Shown one piece after another: positions 8,853-16,134 of a stretch of 36,953 nucleotides of DNA. The position numbers were made by a program, and so were the translations under genes. The DNA lies in NCBI RefSeq assembly GCF_012910805.1, contig NZ_WTVK01000055.1, positions 1 to 36,953 of the forward strand. The letters are read 5' to 3'. Below the pieces are notes generated by a model. The model was not told where the DNA came from. It saw nothing but the letters and a program-made list of their open reading frames with translations, and ran no database searches. This DNA is from Aromatoleum evansii (lineage in GTDB: Bacteria > Pseudomonadota > Gammaproteobacteria > Burkholderiales > Rhodocyclaceae). The stretch's first letter is position 1, and each line of letters opens with the position of its first letter.

Positions 8853-10019
8853 ATGTTTGTCGACCTGACGCCCGAACAGCACGCGCTGCGCCGCAGGGTG
8901 CGCGACTACTTCCAGGACCTGATGACGCCCGAACTGCGCGCGCGCCTGCGCGGCAAGGAGGGCGGCGACGAGTACCGCAGCGTGATCCGCAAGATGGGCC
9001 GCGACGGCTGGCTCGCGGTCGGCTGGCCGAAGGAGCACGGCGGCCAGGGCTATGCGGCGACCGAGCAGCTGATCTTCTTCGAGGAGGCCAACATCGCTGG
9101 CGCGCCGCTGCCCTTCGTGACGATCAGCACCGTCGGGCCCGCGCTGATGGCGCACGGCAGTGCGGCGCAGAAGGCGAAGTTCCTGCCGGGCATCGCCGCG
9201 GGCGAGATCCTGTTCGCGATCGGCTATTCCGAGCCGGGGGCGGGCAGCGATCTGGCCGCGCTGAAGACCACCGCGCGACCCGAAGGCGAGCACTTCGTCG
9301 TCAATGGCAACAAGCTCTGGACCTCGGGCGCGGAAGCCGCCGACTTCATCTGGCTCGCCGCGCGCACGGACCCCGAGCGCCCGCGCCACAAGGGCGTGTC
9401 GATCCTGATCCTCGACACGAAGCTGCCCGGCTTTTCGCACACCGTGATCCCGACCTGCAGCAACCCCACCGCGGCGACCTATTACGACAACGTGCGCGTG
9501 CCGGCCGACATGCTGGTGGGTGAGCTGCACGGCGGCTGGAAGCTGATCACCGCGCAGCTCAACCATGAGCGCCTCGGCCTCGGATCGTGGTCGGACAAGG
9601 TCGCGGGCCTTTTCCGCCGCGTCTACCTGTGGGCGAAGAGTGCCGACGAGCAGGGGCGCCGTGCGACCGACCAACCCTGGGTGCGCTCGCTGCTGGCGGA
9701 ATGCTATGCGCGGCTGGAGGCGATGCGCCTGATCAACTTCCGCATCGCCGCGGATCTGGACCGCGACCGGATGGATGTCGCGCTGGCGTCGACGACCAAG
9801 GTCTATGGTTCGGAATCGGCGATCGAGATTCTGAGGAAGCTGTGCGAGATCGTCGGGGCGCGCGGTCTGATCCGTTCGGGCTCGGCCGCCGCGGCGCTGC
9901 TCGGCGAACTCGAGTATGAAGTGCGGGCCTCGGTTACATTGACCTTTGGCGGCGGCACGAACGAGATCCAGCGCGAACTGATCGCCCAGTTCGGTTTGGG
10001 CATGCCGCGTTCGCGCTGA
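8853..10019 (+). CDS. chsE2: Acyl-CoA dehydrogenase catalytic subunit ChsE2 (FadE29/FadE26 type)
   Basis: A 388-residue acyl-CoA dehydrogenase starting MFVDLTPEQHALRRRVRDY, strongly like mycobacterial FadE29 and FadE26. FAD-contact motifs include IGYSEPGAGSDLA and VNGNKLWTS. The probable catalytic base is Glu239 in QLNHERLG on helix G. The alternative C-terminal position is occupied by glycine (FGGGTNEIQ), as in other steroid FadE enzymes. It should pair with the non-catalytic subunit at 6121 to form an alpha2beta2 enzyme that desaturates the C17 propanoyl-CoA side chain. It differs from the mycobacterial igr order by lying after ltp2 instead of beside its partner. No signal peptide; soluble cytoplasmic flavoprotein. 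Confidence 0.87.
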   Translation: MFVDLTPEQHALRRRVRDYFQDLMTPELRARLRGKEGGDEYRSVIRKMGRDGWLAVGWPKEHGGQGYAATEQLIFFEEANIAGAPLPFVTISTVGPALMAHGSAAQKAKFLPGIAAGEILFAIGYSEPGAGSDLAALKTTARPEGEHFVVNGNKLWTSGAEAADFIWLAARTDPERPRHKGVSILILDTKLPGFSHTVIPTCSNPTAATYYDNVRVPADMLVGELHGGWKLITAQLNHERLGLGSWSDKVAGLFRRVYLWAKSADEQGRRATDQPWVRSLLAECYARLEAMRLINFRIAADLDRDRMDVALASTTKVYGSESAIEILRKLCEIVGARGLIRSGSAAAALLGELEYEVRASVTLTFGGGTNEIQRELIAQFGLGMPRSR

Positions 10020-10040
10020 CCGGAGACAACAGGAAGGATC

Positions 10041-11246
10041 ATGAGCACGATCGAAGATTTCCGTCGCGAGACCCGCGCCTGGCTGGAGGCCAACTGCCCG
10101 CCGTCGATGCGCACGCCGATGCCCGATGGCGAGCTGGTGTGGGGGGGCAGGACGGTCGAATTCAGGACCGAGGACCAGCGCCTGTGGTTCGAGCGCATGC
10201 GCGACAAGGGCTGGTTCTGTCCTGATTGGCCGGCTGAGTATGGTGGCGGTGGCCTGAGCGCGGAGCAGAACGCCGTGCTCGAATCGGAGATGCGCCGCCT
10301 GCACTGCCGTCCGCCGCAGATCAACCTCGGCATCTGGATGCTCGGGCCGGTGGTGCTCGAGTTCGGCAGCGAGGAGCAGAAGCGCGAGCTGATCACGCCC
10401 ATGGCGCGCGGCGAGATCCGCTGGTGCCAGGGCTTCTCCGAGCCCAATGCGGGCTCTGATCTCGCCAGCCTGAAGACTTCGGCGGTCGACGAGGGCGACC
10501 ACTTCGTCGTCAATGGCACCAAGATCTGGACCTCCTACGGCGACAAGTCGGACTGGATGTACATGCTGGTGCGCACGGATCCCAACGTGCCGAAACAACA
10601 GGGCATCAGCCTGCTGGTCGTGGACATGAAGTCGCCCGGCATCGAGGCGCGGCCGATCGATCTCATCAGCGGCAAGTCGTCCTTCTGCCAGGTCTTCTTC
10701 GACAACGTGAAGGTGCCCAAGCACCAGCTCGTCGGCCCGCTCAACGGCGGCTGGACGCTGGCGAAGGCGCTGCTGCAGCACGAGCGCCGCGCGATGTCGA
10801 AGTTCGGCGAGTTCAGCTTGCCGAACCATGTCGATCTGCTGTCGATGGCGGGGCGCTACCTGCCGCCGGCCGATGCCGCATCGACCGCAGACGTGGCGCT
10901 GCGCGCCCGCGTGCTGGCAATGGCGATGGACGAGCACGCCTACACGATCACCACCCAGCGCATGGGCGAGGAGATGCGCACGCGCCAGGACGTGTCGGGC
11001 CTGATGGCGATCATGAAGCTCGTCCATTCCGAGCAGGAGAAGGACAAGCTCGAAGTGCTGCTGGACGTGATGGGTCACCGCGCGCTGGGCTGGGAGGACG
11101 AGGCCTTCGATAGCAGCGAACTCGCGCTCACCCGCGCGTGGCTCGGCAGCTTCGCGCAGACCATCGCCGGCGGCTCGTCCGAGGTGCAACTGAACGTGAT
11201 CGCCAAGCGGGTGCTGGGTCTTCCCGAAGGCAAACAGGGTAAGTGA
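10041..11246 (+). CDS. Acyl-CoA dehydrogenase, catalytic subunit of a second heteromeric pair
   Basis: A 401-residue acyl-CoA dehydrogenase. Visible motifs are CPDWPAEYGGGGLS, CQGFSEPNAGSDLASLKT, VNGTKIWTSYGDKSD, and the likely helix-G catalytic Glu248 in LLQHERRAM. The C-terminal GGSSEVQLNVIAKRVLGLP lacks the alternative glutamate. The adjacent gene at 11260 is a smaller, apparently non-catalytic dehydrogenase, so the two probably form one alpha2beta2 enzyme. It follows chsE2 by 21 bases with AGGAAGG before the ATG. By analogy with FadE30-FadE33 it may act on a C/D-ring intermediate after FadD3, or on an earlier side-chain cycle. I cannot distinguish these from sequence alone. Confidence 0.85.
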   Translation: MSTIEDFRRETRAWLEANCPPSMRTPMPDGELVWGGRTVEFRTEDQRLWFERMRDKGWFCPDWPAEYGGGGLSAEQNAVLESEMRRLHCRPPQINLGIWMLGPVVLEFGSEEQKRELITPMARGEIRWCQGFSEPNAGSDLASLKTSAVDEGDHFVVNGTKIWTSYGDKSDWMYMLVRTDPNVPKQQGISLLVVDMKSPGIEARPIDLISGKSSFCQVFFDNVKVPKHQLVGPLNGGWTLAKALLQHERRAMSKFGEFSLPNHVDLLSMAGRYLPPADAASTADVALRARVLAMAMDEHAYTITTQRMGEEMRTRQDVSGLMAIMKLVHSEQEKDKLEVLLDVMGHRALGWEDEAFDSSELALTRAWLGSFAQTIAGGSSEVQLNVIAKRVLGLPEGKQGK

Positions 11247-11259
11247 GGAGTCGTCTGCC

Positions 11260-12414
11260 ATGAGTCTGGTGTATTCCGAAGAGCAGCGCTTGCTGGCCGA
11301 TACCGCCGCCGAGTTCCTGCAGGCACGCAGCCCGGTCGCCGCCCAGCGGCGGCTGCGCGATGAAGGCGCCGCTCCGCGCTTCGACGACGCGCTGTGGAAA
11401 GAGATGGTGGGAATGGGCTGGAGCGCCATTCCCTTCCCCGAGGACCTGGGCGGACTGGCCTTCGGCTGCATGGGCCTGGGCGCGGTGTTCGAGGCGCTCG
11501 GCCGCAATCTCGCCGCCACGCCGCTGTTGTCGAGCATCGTGCTCGGCGGCACGCTGATCGAGTTGGCCGGCTCCGGCGCCCAGCAGGCCGAATGGATGCC
11601 CTTGCTGATCGCCGGCGACAAGCGCATCGCGCTCGCGCTCGACGAGCACGCGCGCCACGATCCGGCCGCCACCGCGCTGCGCGCGGAGCGCCGCGACACG
11701 GGTTACGTGCTGCAGGGCGAGAAGGTGTTCGTGGCCGACGGGCAGGGGGCGGACGCCTTCGTCGTCGTCGCGCGCACCGGCGGTATGCCGGGCGAGCGCG
11801 AGGGGCTCAGCCTCTTCGTCGTGCCGGCGCACGCGCTCGGCCTGAACGTGTCTGCGACGGGGATGATCGACTCGCGCAATCACGCCCGGCTGCGCCTGGA
11901 CGGGGTGCGCGTCGACGCGGGCGCCCTGCTGGGGGTGGAAGGGCAGGCGTGGACCGCGCTCGATGCCGCCCTCGACCGCGGGCGCGTGTGCCTCGCTGCC
12001 GAGCTCCTGGGGATGACGCAGAACCTCTTCGACACCACCGTCGAGTATCTCAAGACGCGCGTGCAGTTTGACGTGCCGATCGGCTCCTTCCAGGCGCTGC
12101 AGCATCGCGCGGCGTGGTGCTACGCGCATCTCCAACTCGCGCGCAGCGCGGTGATGGCGGGGCTTGCGGCGATGGACGACCCGACGCTCGATGCCGCCGG
12201 TCGCGCCCGCCTCGCGAGCCTCGCGAAGTGGAAGGCCGGCGATGTCGCCCACCGCATCAGCCGCGAGGCGGTGCAGATGCACGGCGGCATGGGCGTCACC
12301 GACGAACTCGACGTGGGCCTCTTCCTCAAGCGCATCCGCGTCGCGCAGGCCCTGCTGGGCGATGGTGATTTCCATGTACAGCGATACGGCGACATGACGC
12401 CGGTGGAGGCATGA
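11260..12414 (+). CDS. Acyl-CoA dehydrogenase-like partner subunit
   Basis: A 384-residue acyl-CoA dehydrogenase fold protein starting MSLVYSEEQRLLADTAAEFL. The helix-G region reads ALDRGRVCLAAELLG, without the ER pair of the catalytic partners. The C-terminal QMHGGMGVTDELDVGLFLKR also lacks a YEGT motif, so it is probably catalytically silent. It retains the typical IGSFQALQHRAAW segment. The upstream gene ends 13 bases before and is the likely catalytic partner. The protein should be a soluble half of an alpha2beta2 steroid acyl-CoA dehydrogenase. The exact step is unknown. A good GAGGAG ribosome-binding sequence precedes the ATG. Confidence 0.83.
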   Translation: MSLVYSEEQRLLADTAAEFLQARSPVAAQRRLRDEGAAPRFDDALWKEMVGMGWSAIPFPEDLGGLAFGCMGLGAVFEALGRNLAATPLLSSIVLGGTLIELAGSGAQQAEWMPLLIAGDKRIALALDEHARHDPAATALRAERRDTGYVLQGEKVFVADGQGADAFVVVARTGGMPGEREGLSLFVVPAHALGLNVSATGMIDSRNHARLRLDGVRVDAGALLGVEGQAWTALDAALDRGRVCLAAELLGMTQNLFDTTVEYLKTRVQFDVPIGSFQALQHRAAWCYAHLQLARSAVMAGLAAMDDPTLDAAGRARLASLAKWKAGDVAHRISREAVQMHGGMGVTDELDVGLFLKRIRVAQALLGDGDFHVQRYGDMTPVEA

Positions 12415-12418
12415 AGCG

Positions 12419-13219
12419 ATGAAGGAGCCCGGCAGCGGGCTGCTGGGCGGCAAGGTGGCTGTCATTACCGGCGCCGGCCAGGGCATAGGCCGTGGCGTTG
12501 CACTCCGTTTGGCGGTGGAGGGCGCGCGTGTCGTGGTGTCCGACATCAATGCGCAGGCCGCAGCCGAAACCGTGTCCCTGATCCGGTCTCACGGCGCCGA
12601 CGCAGATGCGATCGGATGCGACATCGCCGACAGTGCCAGCATGGAAGAGCTGGTGCGCGATGTCGTCGGCCGCTTCGGGGCCCTCGACATCCTCGTCAAC
12701 AACGCTTACCTCGGCAATCTTCCGGGCCCGCTCGAAGCCAAGCCCGCGGCGGATTTTGCGCGGGCCCTGCAGGGCAGTCTCTACGCCCCGCTGGCCGCGA
12801 TGCAGAGCGCCTTCCCCCACATGAAGGCCCGGCGCTACGGGCGCATCATCAACATGTGCTCGCTCAACGGCGTCAATGCTCACCCGTACACCGCCGACTA
12901 CAACGTGAGCAAGGAGGCGCTGCGATGTCTGACTCGCAGTGCCGCGCGCGAGTGGGCAGCGCACGGCATCACGGTCAATGCGATCTGCCCCGCCGCCCGC
13001 ACGCCGGCCTATGAACGCTTTGCCGCCGCGTCACCGGAGAACGCCGCGCTGTTGTTGAAGCAGAACCCGATGGGGCGCATGGGCGAAGCGGAGCAGGACA
13101 TCGGGAATGTGGTCGCATTCCTCTGCAGCGACGGGGCGGGCTACATGACCGGCAACACACTGTTCGTCGACGGCGGCTCCCACATCAACGGGGTTTCCTG
13201 GCTGCCGTCGGTGGCCTGA
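12419..13219 (+). CDS. Short-chain dehydrogenase/reductase
   Basis: A 266-residue classical SDR and last gene of the plus-strand operon, starting four bases after the preceding stop. The cofactor motif TGAGQGIG is at 17-24; catalytic residues are Ser148, Tyr161 and Lys165 (YNVSK). The C-terminal GYMTGNTLFVDGGS is typical of 3-ketoacyl reductase-like SDRs. A preference for NAD(H) is suggested by the acidic Asp after the second strand (VVVSDIN). The substrate is probably a beta-hydroxyacyl-CoA or steroid hydroxyl produced by the dehydrogenases encoded just upstream, but that is inference. No transit or membrane segment is present. Confidence 0.85.
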   Translation: MKEPGSGLLGGKVAVITGAGQGIGRGVALRLAVEGARVVVSDINAQAAAETVSLIRSHGADADAIGCDIADSASMEELVRDVVGRFGALDILVNNAYLGNLPGPLEAKPAADFARALQGSLYAPLAAMQSAFPHMKARRYGRIINMCSLNGVNAHPYTADYNVSKEALRCLTRSAAREWAAHGITVNAICPAARTPAYERFAAASPENAALLLKQNPMGRMGEAEQDIGNVVAFLCSDGAGYMTGNTLFVDGGSHINGVSWLPSVA

Positions 13220-13234
13220 CCGAAGCCGTCTGCT

Positions 13235-13251
13235 GCTAACTCGGTGTTAGC
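13235..13251. other. Perfect 6-bp inverted repeat in a convergent gap
   Basis: GCTAAC-TCGGT-GTTAGC lies 15 bp after the SDR stop, between it and the convergent small membrane-protein gene. It could be a weak hairpin terminator for the plus-strand operon, but no T-tract follows, so I only record the structure. The rest of the 114-bp gap holds the left flanking repeat. Confidence 0.35.
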
Positions 13252-13271
13252 CGCCCCTGTGGCTCCTACCG

Positions 13272-13306
13272 GACCCGCAGGGCGGGGCGAAAAGCGTCTA
13301 TCGCGG
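13272..13306 (+). repeat. Left copy of an imperfect direct repeat flanking the PAAR/amidase module
   Basis: This 35-bp segment aligns without gaps to 15071-15105 in the same orientation at 28 of 35 positions by hand comparison. The two copies bracket the lower-GC secretion module. They may be remnants of a target duplication, recombination sites, or copies of a dispersed extragenic element. Confidence 0.4.
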
Positions 13307-13333
13307 CTGATCTATTCTGCATACCAGGAACGG

Positions 13334-13672
13334 CTACTCCGCCTTGTAGAACCCGCTCTCCCTTAGCCGCCCCTCAAGGGTTGCCAAACATTCAGCCTCG
13401 CTTTCACCGAACCGAACAGCGCAGTATCGTTGAAGCGCCCGGCGCTTCACGTCGGGCATGTCTTGAACGTGGTGCATCACTCGAAATGGCTCAACAGGGA
13501 GCGAGAAGACCAAAGCCAAGGCCGGCTGTCTTTTGATGAATGGCACAGGCACAGTACTAAGCTCATGGTCCGACAGTACAGGCTCCATGTCGATCCCGAC
13601 GAACAGTGTGAAAACCAGCAGGAGGCCGGCGCCAATCGCCAGTTTCGGCTTATTTCGGAACATCGAGGCCAT
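13334..13672 (-). CDS. Small inner-membrane protein, candidate immunity protein to the adjacent amidase
   Basis: I do not recognise a family. The 112-residue product has a short basic N-terminus, one hydrophobic helix at about 10-27 (AIGAGLLLVFTLFVGI) and a soluble tail that would lie in the periplasm. The tail has two cysteines eleven residues apart near the C-terminus. The gene overlaps the end of the upstream amidase gene by 23 bases (or 14 if it starts at the in-frame ATG at 13665-13663), so the two are translationally coupled. A periplasm-facing membrane-anchored protein directly after a peptidoglycan amidase is the usual layout for type VI immunity proteins. That role is inferred from context only. 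Confidence 0.55.
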   Translation of the reverse strand: MASMFRNKPKLAIGAGLLLVFTLFVGIDMEPVLSDHELSTVPVPFIKRQPALALVFSLPVEPFRVMHHVQDMPDVKRRALQRYCAVRFGESEAECLATLEGRLRESGFYKAE

Positions 13673-14429
13673 ACCGATTCCGTAAGTCGCGGGCGATTTT
13701 CAACCCGTGCGCTCCTGGGCAGGCCCGCCCTTGATCGTTCGCCGAAGCAAACTCGCGATGGCCGCCAAGCATCGCAATCTTGAAGTATTCAACGAGCGTC
13801 TTCACCAGGACATCGACGGCATTAAGTTGTGGCGTTGTCGGTGTGTCCCAACTCGTTGAAACAGCATCCTTGGCTTGGCCAAGTATTTCAGCGACCCCAG
13901 CCTTTGCACCCCGCTTGAAGCTGTCACTCAATGAGGGGCCATGCGCGGCCGCTTCACCAGGTAGGGAAAAATCTGATAAGAACACGATGCCGATTTTCCC
14001 GGTATTGGCCGCTTTCAAATGCGCACCCTTTTCCCGTATATCCAACGCCTCGTAAATCGTGCCCTTGCAATCTATCGCGTAGTGGTAGCTGATGTGTCCG
14101 AAGCTCGCAATGTCCGTATTTTCCGCCTTGCGGATCAACTCGGCACCATCGGCCGAACACGAATAGCTGTTTCCCGCGTGGTGAATCACGATAGCGCGGT
14201 AGTCCCAATCCGGACCATCGGAGCGTGCGGACGGCTTGGCCTTCCACTCGGAGCGGGTCATTAACGGAATGCCGGCCTTGCGGACCGCGACAATGATCGC
14301 TTGGCGCGTCGCTGCCTTGTGGTCGACCTTGACCGTGACAGTTTTGACCGCCTCGGCACGTTTTGCTTCGATAGTGGCCCAGGTATCAAAGGAGCCTGTT
14401 TTCAGATCGTCGATGCGGACATCACTCAT
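13650..14429 (-). CDS. N-acetylmuramoyl-L-alanine amidase / PGRP-like domain protein, putative type VI effector
   Basis: A 259-residue protein with an amidase_2/PGRP-like fold. Visible landmarks are YRAIVIHHAGNSYSC (first zinc His), GHISYHYAIDCKGTIYEA, and GGHREFASANDQGRACPG, which supplies the second His and the Cys expected as zinc ligands. Such enzymes cut the bond between MurNAc and the stem peptide. There is no signal peptide, which argues against housekeeping export and for delivery by another machine. It starts in a four-base ATGA overlap with the PAAR gene and is followed by the small membrane protein. It is therefore best read as the toxin of a PAAR-linked type VI effector module. 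About 80 N-terminal residues precede the amidase fold and may be a loading region. Confidence 0.78.
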   Translation of the reverse strand: MSDVRIDDLKTGSFDTWATIEAKRAEAVKTVTVKVDHKAATRQAIIVAVRKAGIPLMTRSEWKAKPSARSDGPDWDYRAIVIHHAGNSYSCSADGAELIRKAENTDIASFGHISYHYAIDCKGTIYEALDIREKGAHLKAANTGKIGIVFLSDFSLPGEAAAHGPSLSDSFKRGAKAGVAEILGQAKDAVSTSWDTPTTPQLNAVDVLVKTLVEYFKIAMLGGHREFASANDQGRACPGAHGLKIARDLRNRYGLDVPK

Positions 14430-14953
14430 GCCAAATCCCCACGCTGGATGGTGTCACCGCTCGGCGAGCGGAAATAAAAGTGCACCGATACATCCTCGGG
14501 CTGATCCGCATTGATGATTTCGGTAAGGCCGTTGCCATCGGTCACGCCCTCGGTCCGCGTGCCATCCTGGGGGGGCACGACATACGGGTTATGCGGCACC
14601 GGTTGTCCGGTTGCGGCATCGAGCGCCTGAAATCGGATCTCGTGACGAAGCGCATCATTTTTAAGCTTATCGCCGGCCGCCGCCGGCTGCGCGAACGAGT
14701 TGCCGGAAGGCGAATAGCCGACGGCGCTTTCATTGTCGACATAGGTCAGTATCTGGCTGGAAATCAGCGTCGCTCCGCAGGCCGTTTTGTCGCCATGTCG
14801 AGCCACCGGCTGACCATCGATGATCGCCGTCAAATCCCCTGTCACGATGGTAGTCACGGAACCGTGCCCTTTCTGTGGACACGTTACCTTGTCGCCGATT
14901 CGGGCAACCGCTTTCCCGCCGACATCGGTGAATGGGGAACCGGTGATTACCAC
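14426..14953 (-). CDS. PAAR-domain type VI spike protein with damaged or unusual 5' end
   Basis: The N-terminal ~70 residues carry PAAR repeats (GKAVARIGDKVTCP, GQPVARHGDKTACGATLIS). A C-terminal extension of about 100 residues follows, probably an adaptor. PAAR proteins sharpen the VgrG spike tip and carry effectors. The GTG at 14953 is internal to the domain: codons continue upstream in frame to 14995 and encode RPVIVVGDRTSHGG, the normal PAAR N-terminus. Just before that is a TGA (14998-14996), preceded by an in-frame ATG (15001-14999). The natural start thus seems interrupted by a stop at codon 2, or initiation is non-canonical. No VgrG, Hcp or other secretion gene is nearby. Confidence 0.75.
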   Translation of the reverse strand: MVITGSPFTDVGGKAVARIGDKVTCPQKGHGSVTTIVTGDLTAIIDGQPVARHGDKTACGATLISSQILTYVDNESAVGYSPSGNSFAQPAAAGDKLKNDALRHEIRFQALDAATGQPVPHNPYVVPPQDGTRTEGVTDGNGLTEIINADQPEDVSVHFYFRSPSGDTIQRGDLA

Positions 14954-15070
14954 ACCGCCATGCGATGTTCGATCACCTACAACAATTACCGGTCTTCACA
15001 TAGGGCTACTCGGAAACCCAAAAGGCATATTTTACACGGGCGTTGCCCATTTTGGACGGTCGCCCTTCGG

Positions 15071-15105
15071 GACCAGCAGGACGGGCCGAAAACGGTCTGT
15101 CGCGA
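15071..15105 (+). repeat. Right copy of the imperfect direct repeat
   Basis: Matches 13272-13306 at 28 of 35 positions, same orientation, without gaps. It lies in the 230-bp stretch between the PAAR gene and the cofD stop. I see no other gene in that stretch. It and its partner mark the outer limits of the lower-GC module. Confidence 0.4.
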
Positions 15106-15183
15106 ATATCTGCCAACCGACAATGAGTACCCCGAAATGGGTGTGGAGCGCGTGGTGTCGTCGTGGGGGTTATCCCGCTCAGC

Positions 15184-16134
15184 TCAAGCCCGAGCCTTCA
15201 AGTGCTTCGCGAAGTCCACGGTCTCCCGCGCCACACGCACGCGGTCGTCTGCGCTGCGCATCAAGGTGTCAGTGACATGCACCGGCACGGCGATCCGCTC
15301 GCGCAGGGCGGCATCGCGTTCATCCAGCACGAAGCCGGCGAGCAGGTCGTCATACTGGCGCGTGATTTCGTCAGCAGTCACCGGCACGCCGAGTTCGGCC
15401 ATGATCTTCGCCGTCGGCCCCTTGACCGCCGCGCCGCCCACCAGCGGCGAGACGGCGACGATGGGCACGCCGGCTTCACGCAGCGCGTCGCGCAGGCCGG
15501 GCACGGCGAGGATCGGGGCGATGCTCAGGTAAGGATTGGACGGGCAGATGACGATCGCGTCGAGCGCGTCGTCGGCCAGCGCCGCCAGGACGGCGGGGGA
15601 GGGGCGCACGTCGTCCCCTTGGGCGAACTCGATCGACCGGGTCACCGGCCGGCACTGGTGGCGGACGAAATAATCCTGGAAGTCGAAGATGCCCTCGTCG
15701 CTGTGGACACGTGTGCGCAGCGGCTGGTCGGACATCGGCACGACATCGGCCTGGATGCCGAGGCGGCGCGCAAAGTCGGCCGTGATCGCGGAGAGCGCTT
15801 CGCCGGCCGCGAGCCGGCGTGTACGCTCGACGTGGGTGGCGAGGTCGCCGTCGCCGAGCCGGAACCAGGTTTCGCCGCCGAGTCGGGCCAGCGTGTCCAT
15901 GAAGGTCCAGGTCTCGTCGCGCCGTCCCCAGCCGGTCTCGGGGTTGGCCACGCCGCCGAGCGTGTACAGAGCGGTGTCGACGTCCGGCGAGATGTTGAGG
16001 CCGAGGTGGGTGAAATCGTCGCCGGTGTTCACGACCACGGTGAGGCGGCCATCGTTGCAGGCTTGCTGCAGGCCGTCGGCAAGCTTCGCGCCGCCGACGC
16101 CGCCGCTCAGGGCGAGGATGTGTCTTGCCGTCAT
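15184..16134 (-). CDS. cofD: 2-phospho-L-lactate transferase CofD (coenzyme F420 biosynthesis)
   Basis: A 316-residue protein with the CofD/FbiA signature: LSGGVGGAKLADGL at the N-terminus, VVVNTGDDFTHLGL, and SPDVDTALYTLGG. Later segments include VICPSNPYLSIAPIL and SPLVGGAAVKGPTAK. CofD transfers the phospholactyl-type moiety from its GDP-activated precursor to Fo, giving F420-0 or a dehydro or 3-phosphoglycerate variant. Which donor is used cannot be read here. The start overlaps the cofE stop in an ATGA, so the two are translated together. It is the last gene of an operon that begins with a ring-cleavage-type hydrolase. The Fo synthase (CofG/H or FbiC) and CofC are not in the window. Confidence 0.92.
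   Translation of the reverse strand: MTARHILALSGGVGGAKLADGLQQACNDGRLTVVVNTGDDFTHLGLNISPDVDTALYTLGGVANPETGWGRRDETWTFMDTLARLGGETWFRLGDGDLATHVERTRRLAAGEALSAITADFARRLGIQADVVPMSDQPLRTRVHSDEGIFDFQDYFVRHQCRPVTRSIEFAQGDDVRPSPAVLAALADDALDAIVICPSNPYLSIAPILAVPGLRDALREAGVPIVAVSPLVGGAAVKGPTAKIMAELGVPVTADEITRQYDDLLAGFVLDERDAALRERIAVPVHVTDTLMRSADDRVRVARETVDFAKHLKARA

Noticed and set aside
7524-11699. A 1391-codon open frame on the minus strand
   Set aside because: It runs antisense to chsH1, ltp2 and three acyl-CoA dehydrogenase genes with clear family motifs. Its translation is Arg/Ala/His-rich low-complexity, typical of GC-rich antisense frames.
13235-13251. Rho-independent terminator after the SDR at 12419
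   Set aside because: The hairpin is perfect but short and no T-tract follows on either strand, so it is reported only as an inverted repeat.
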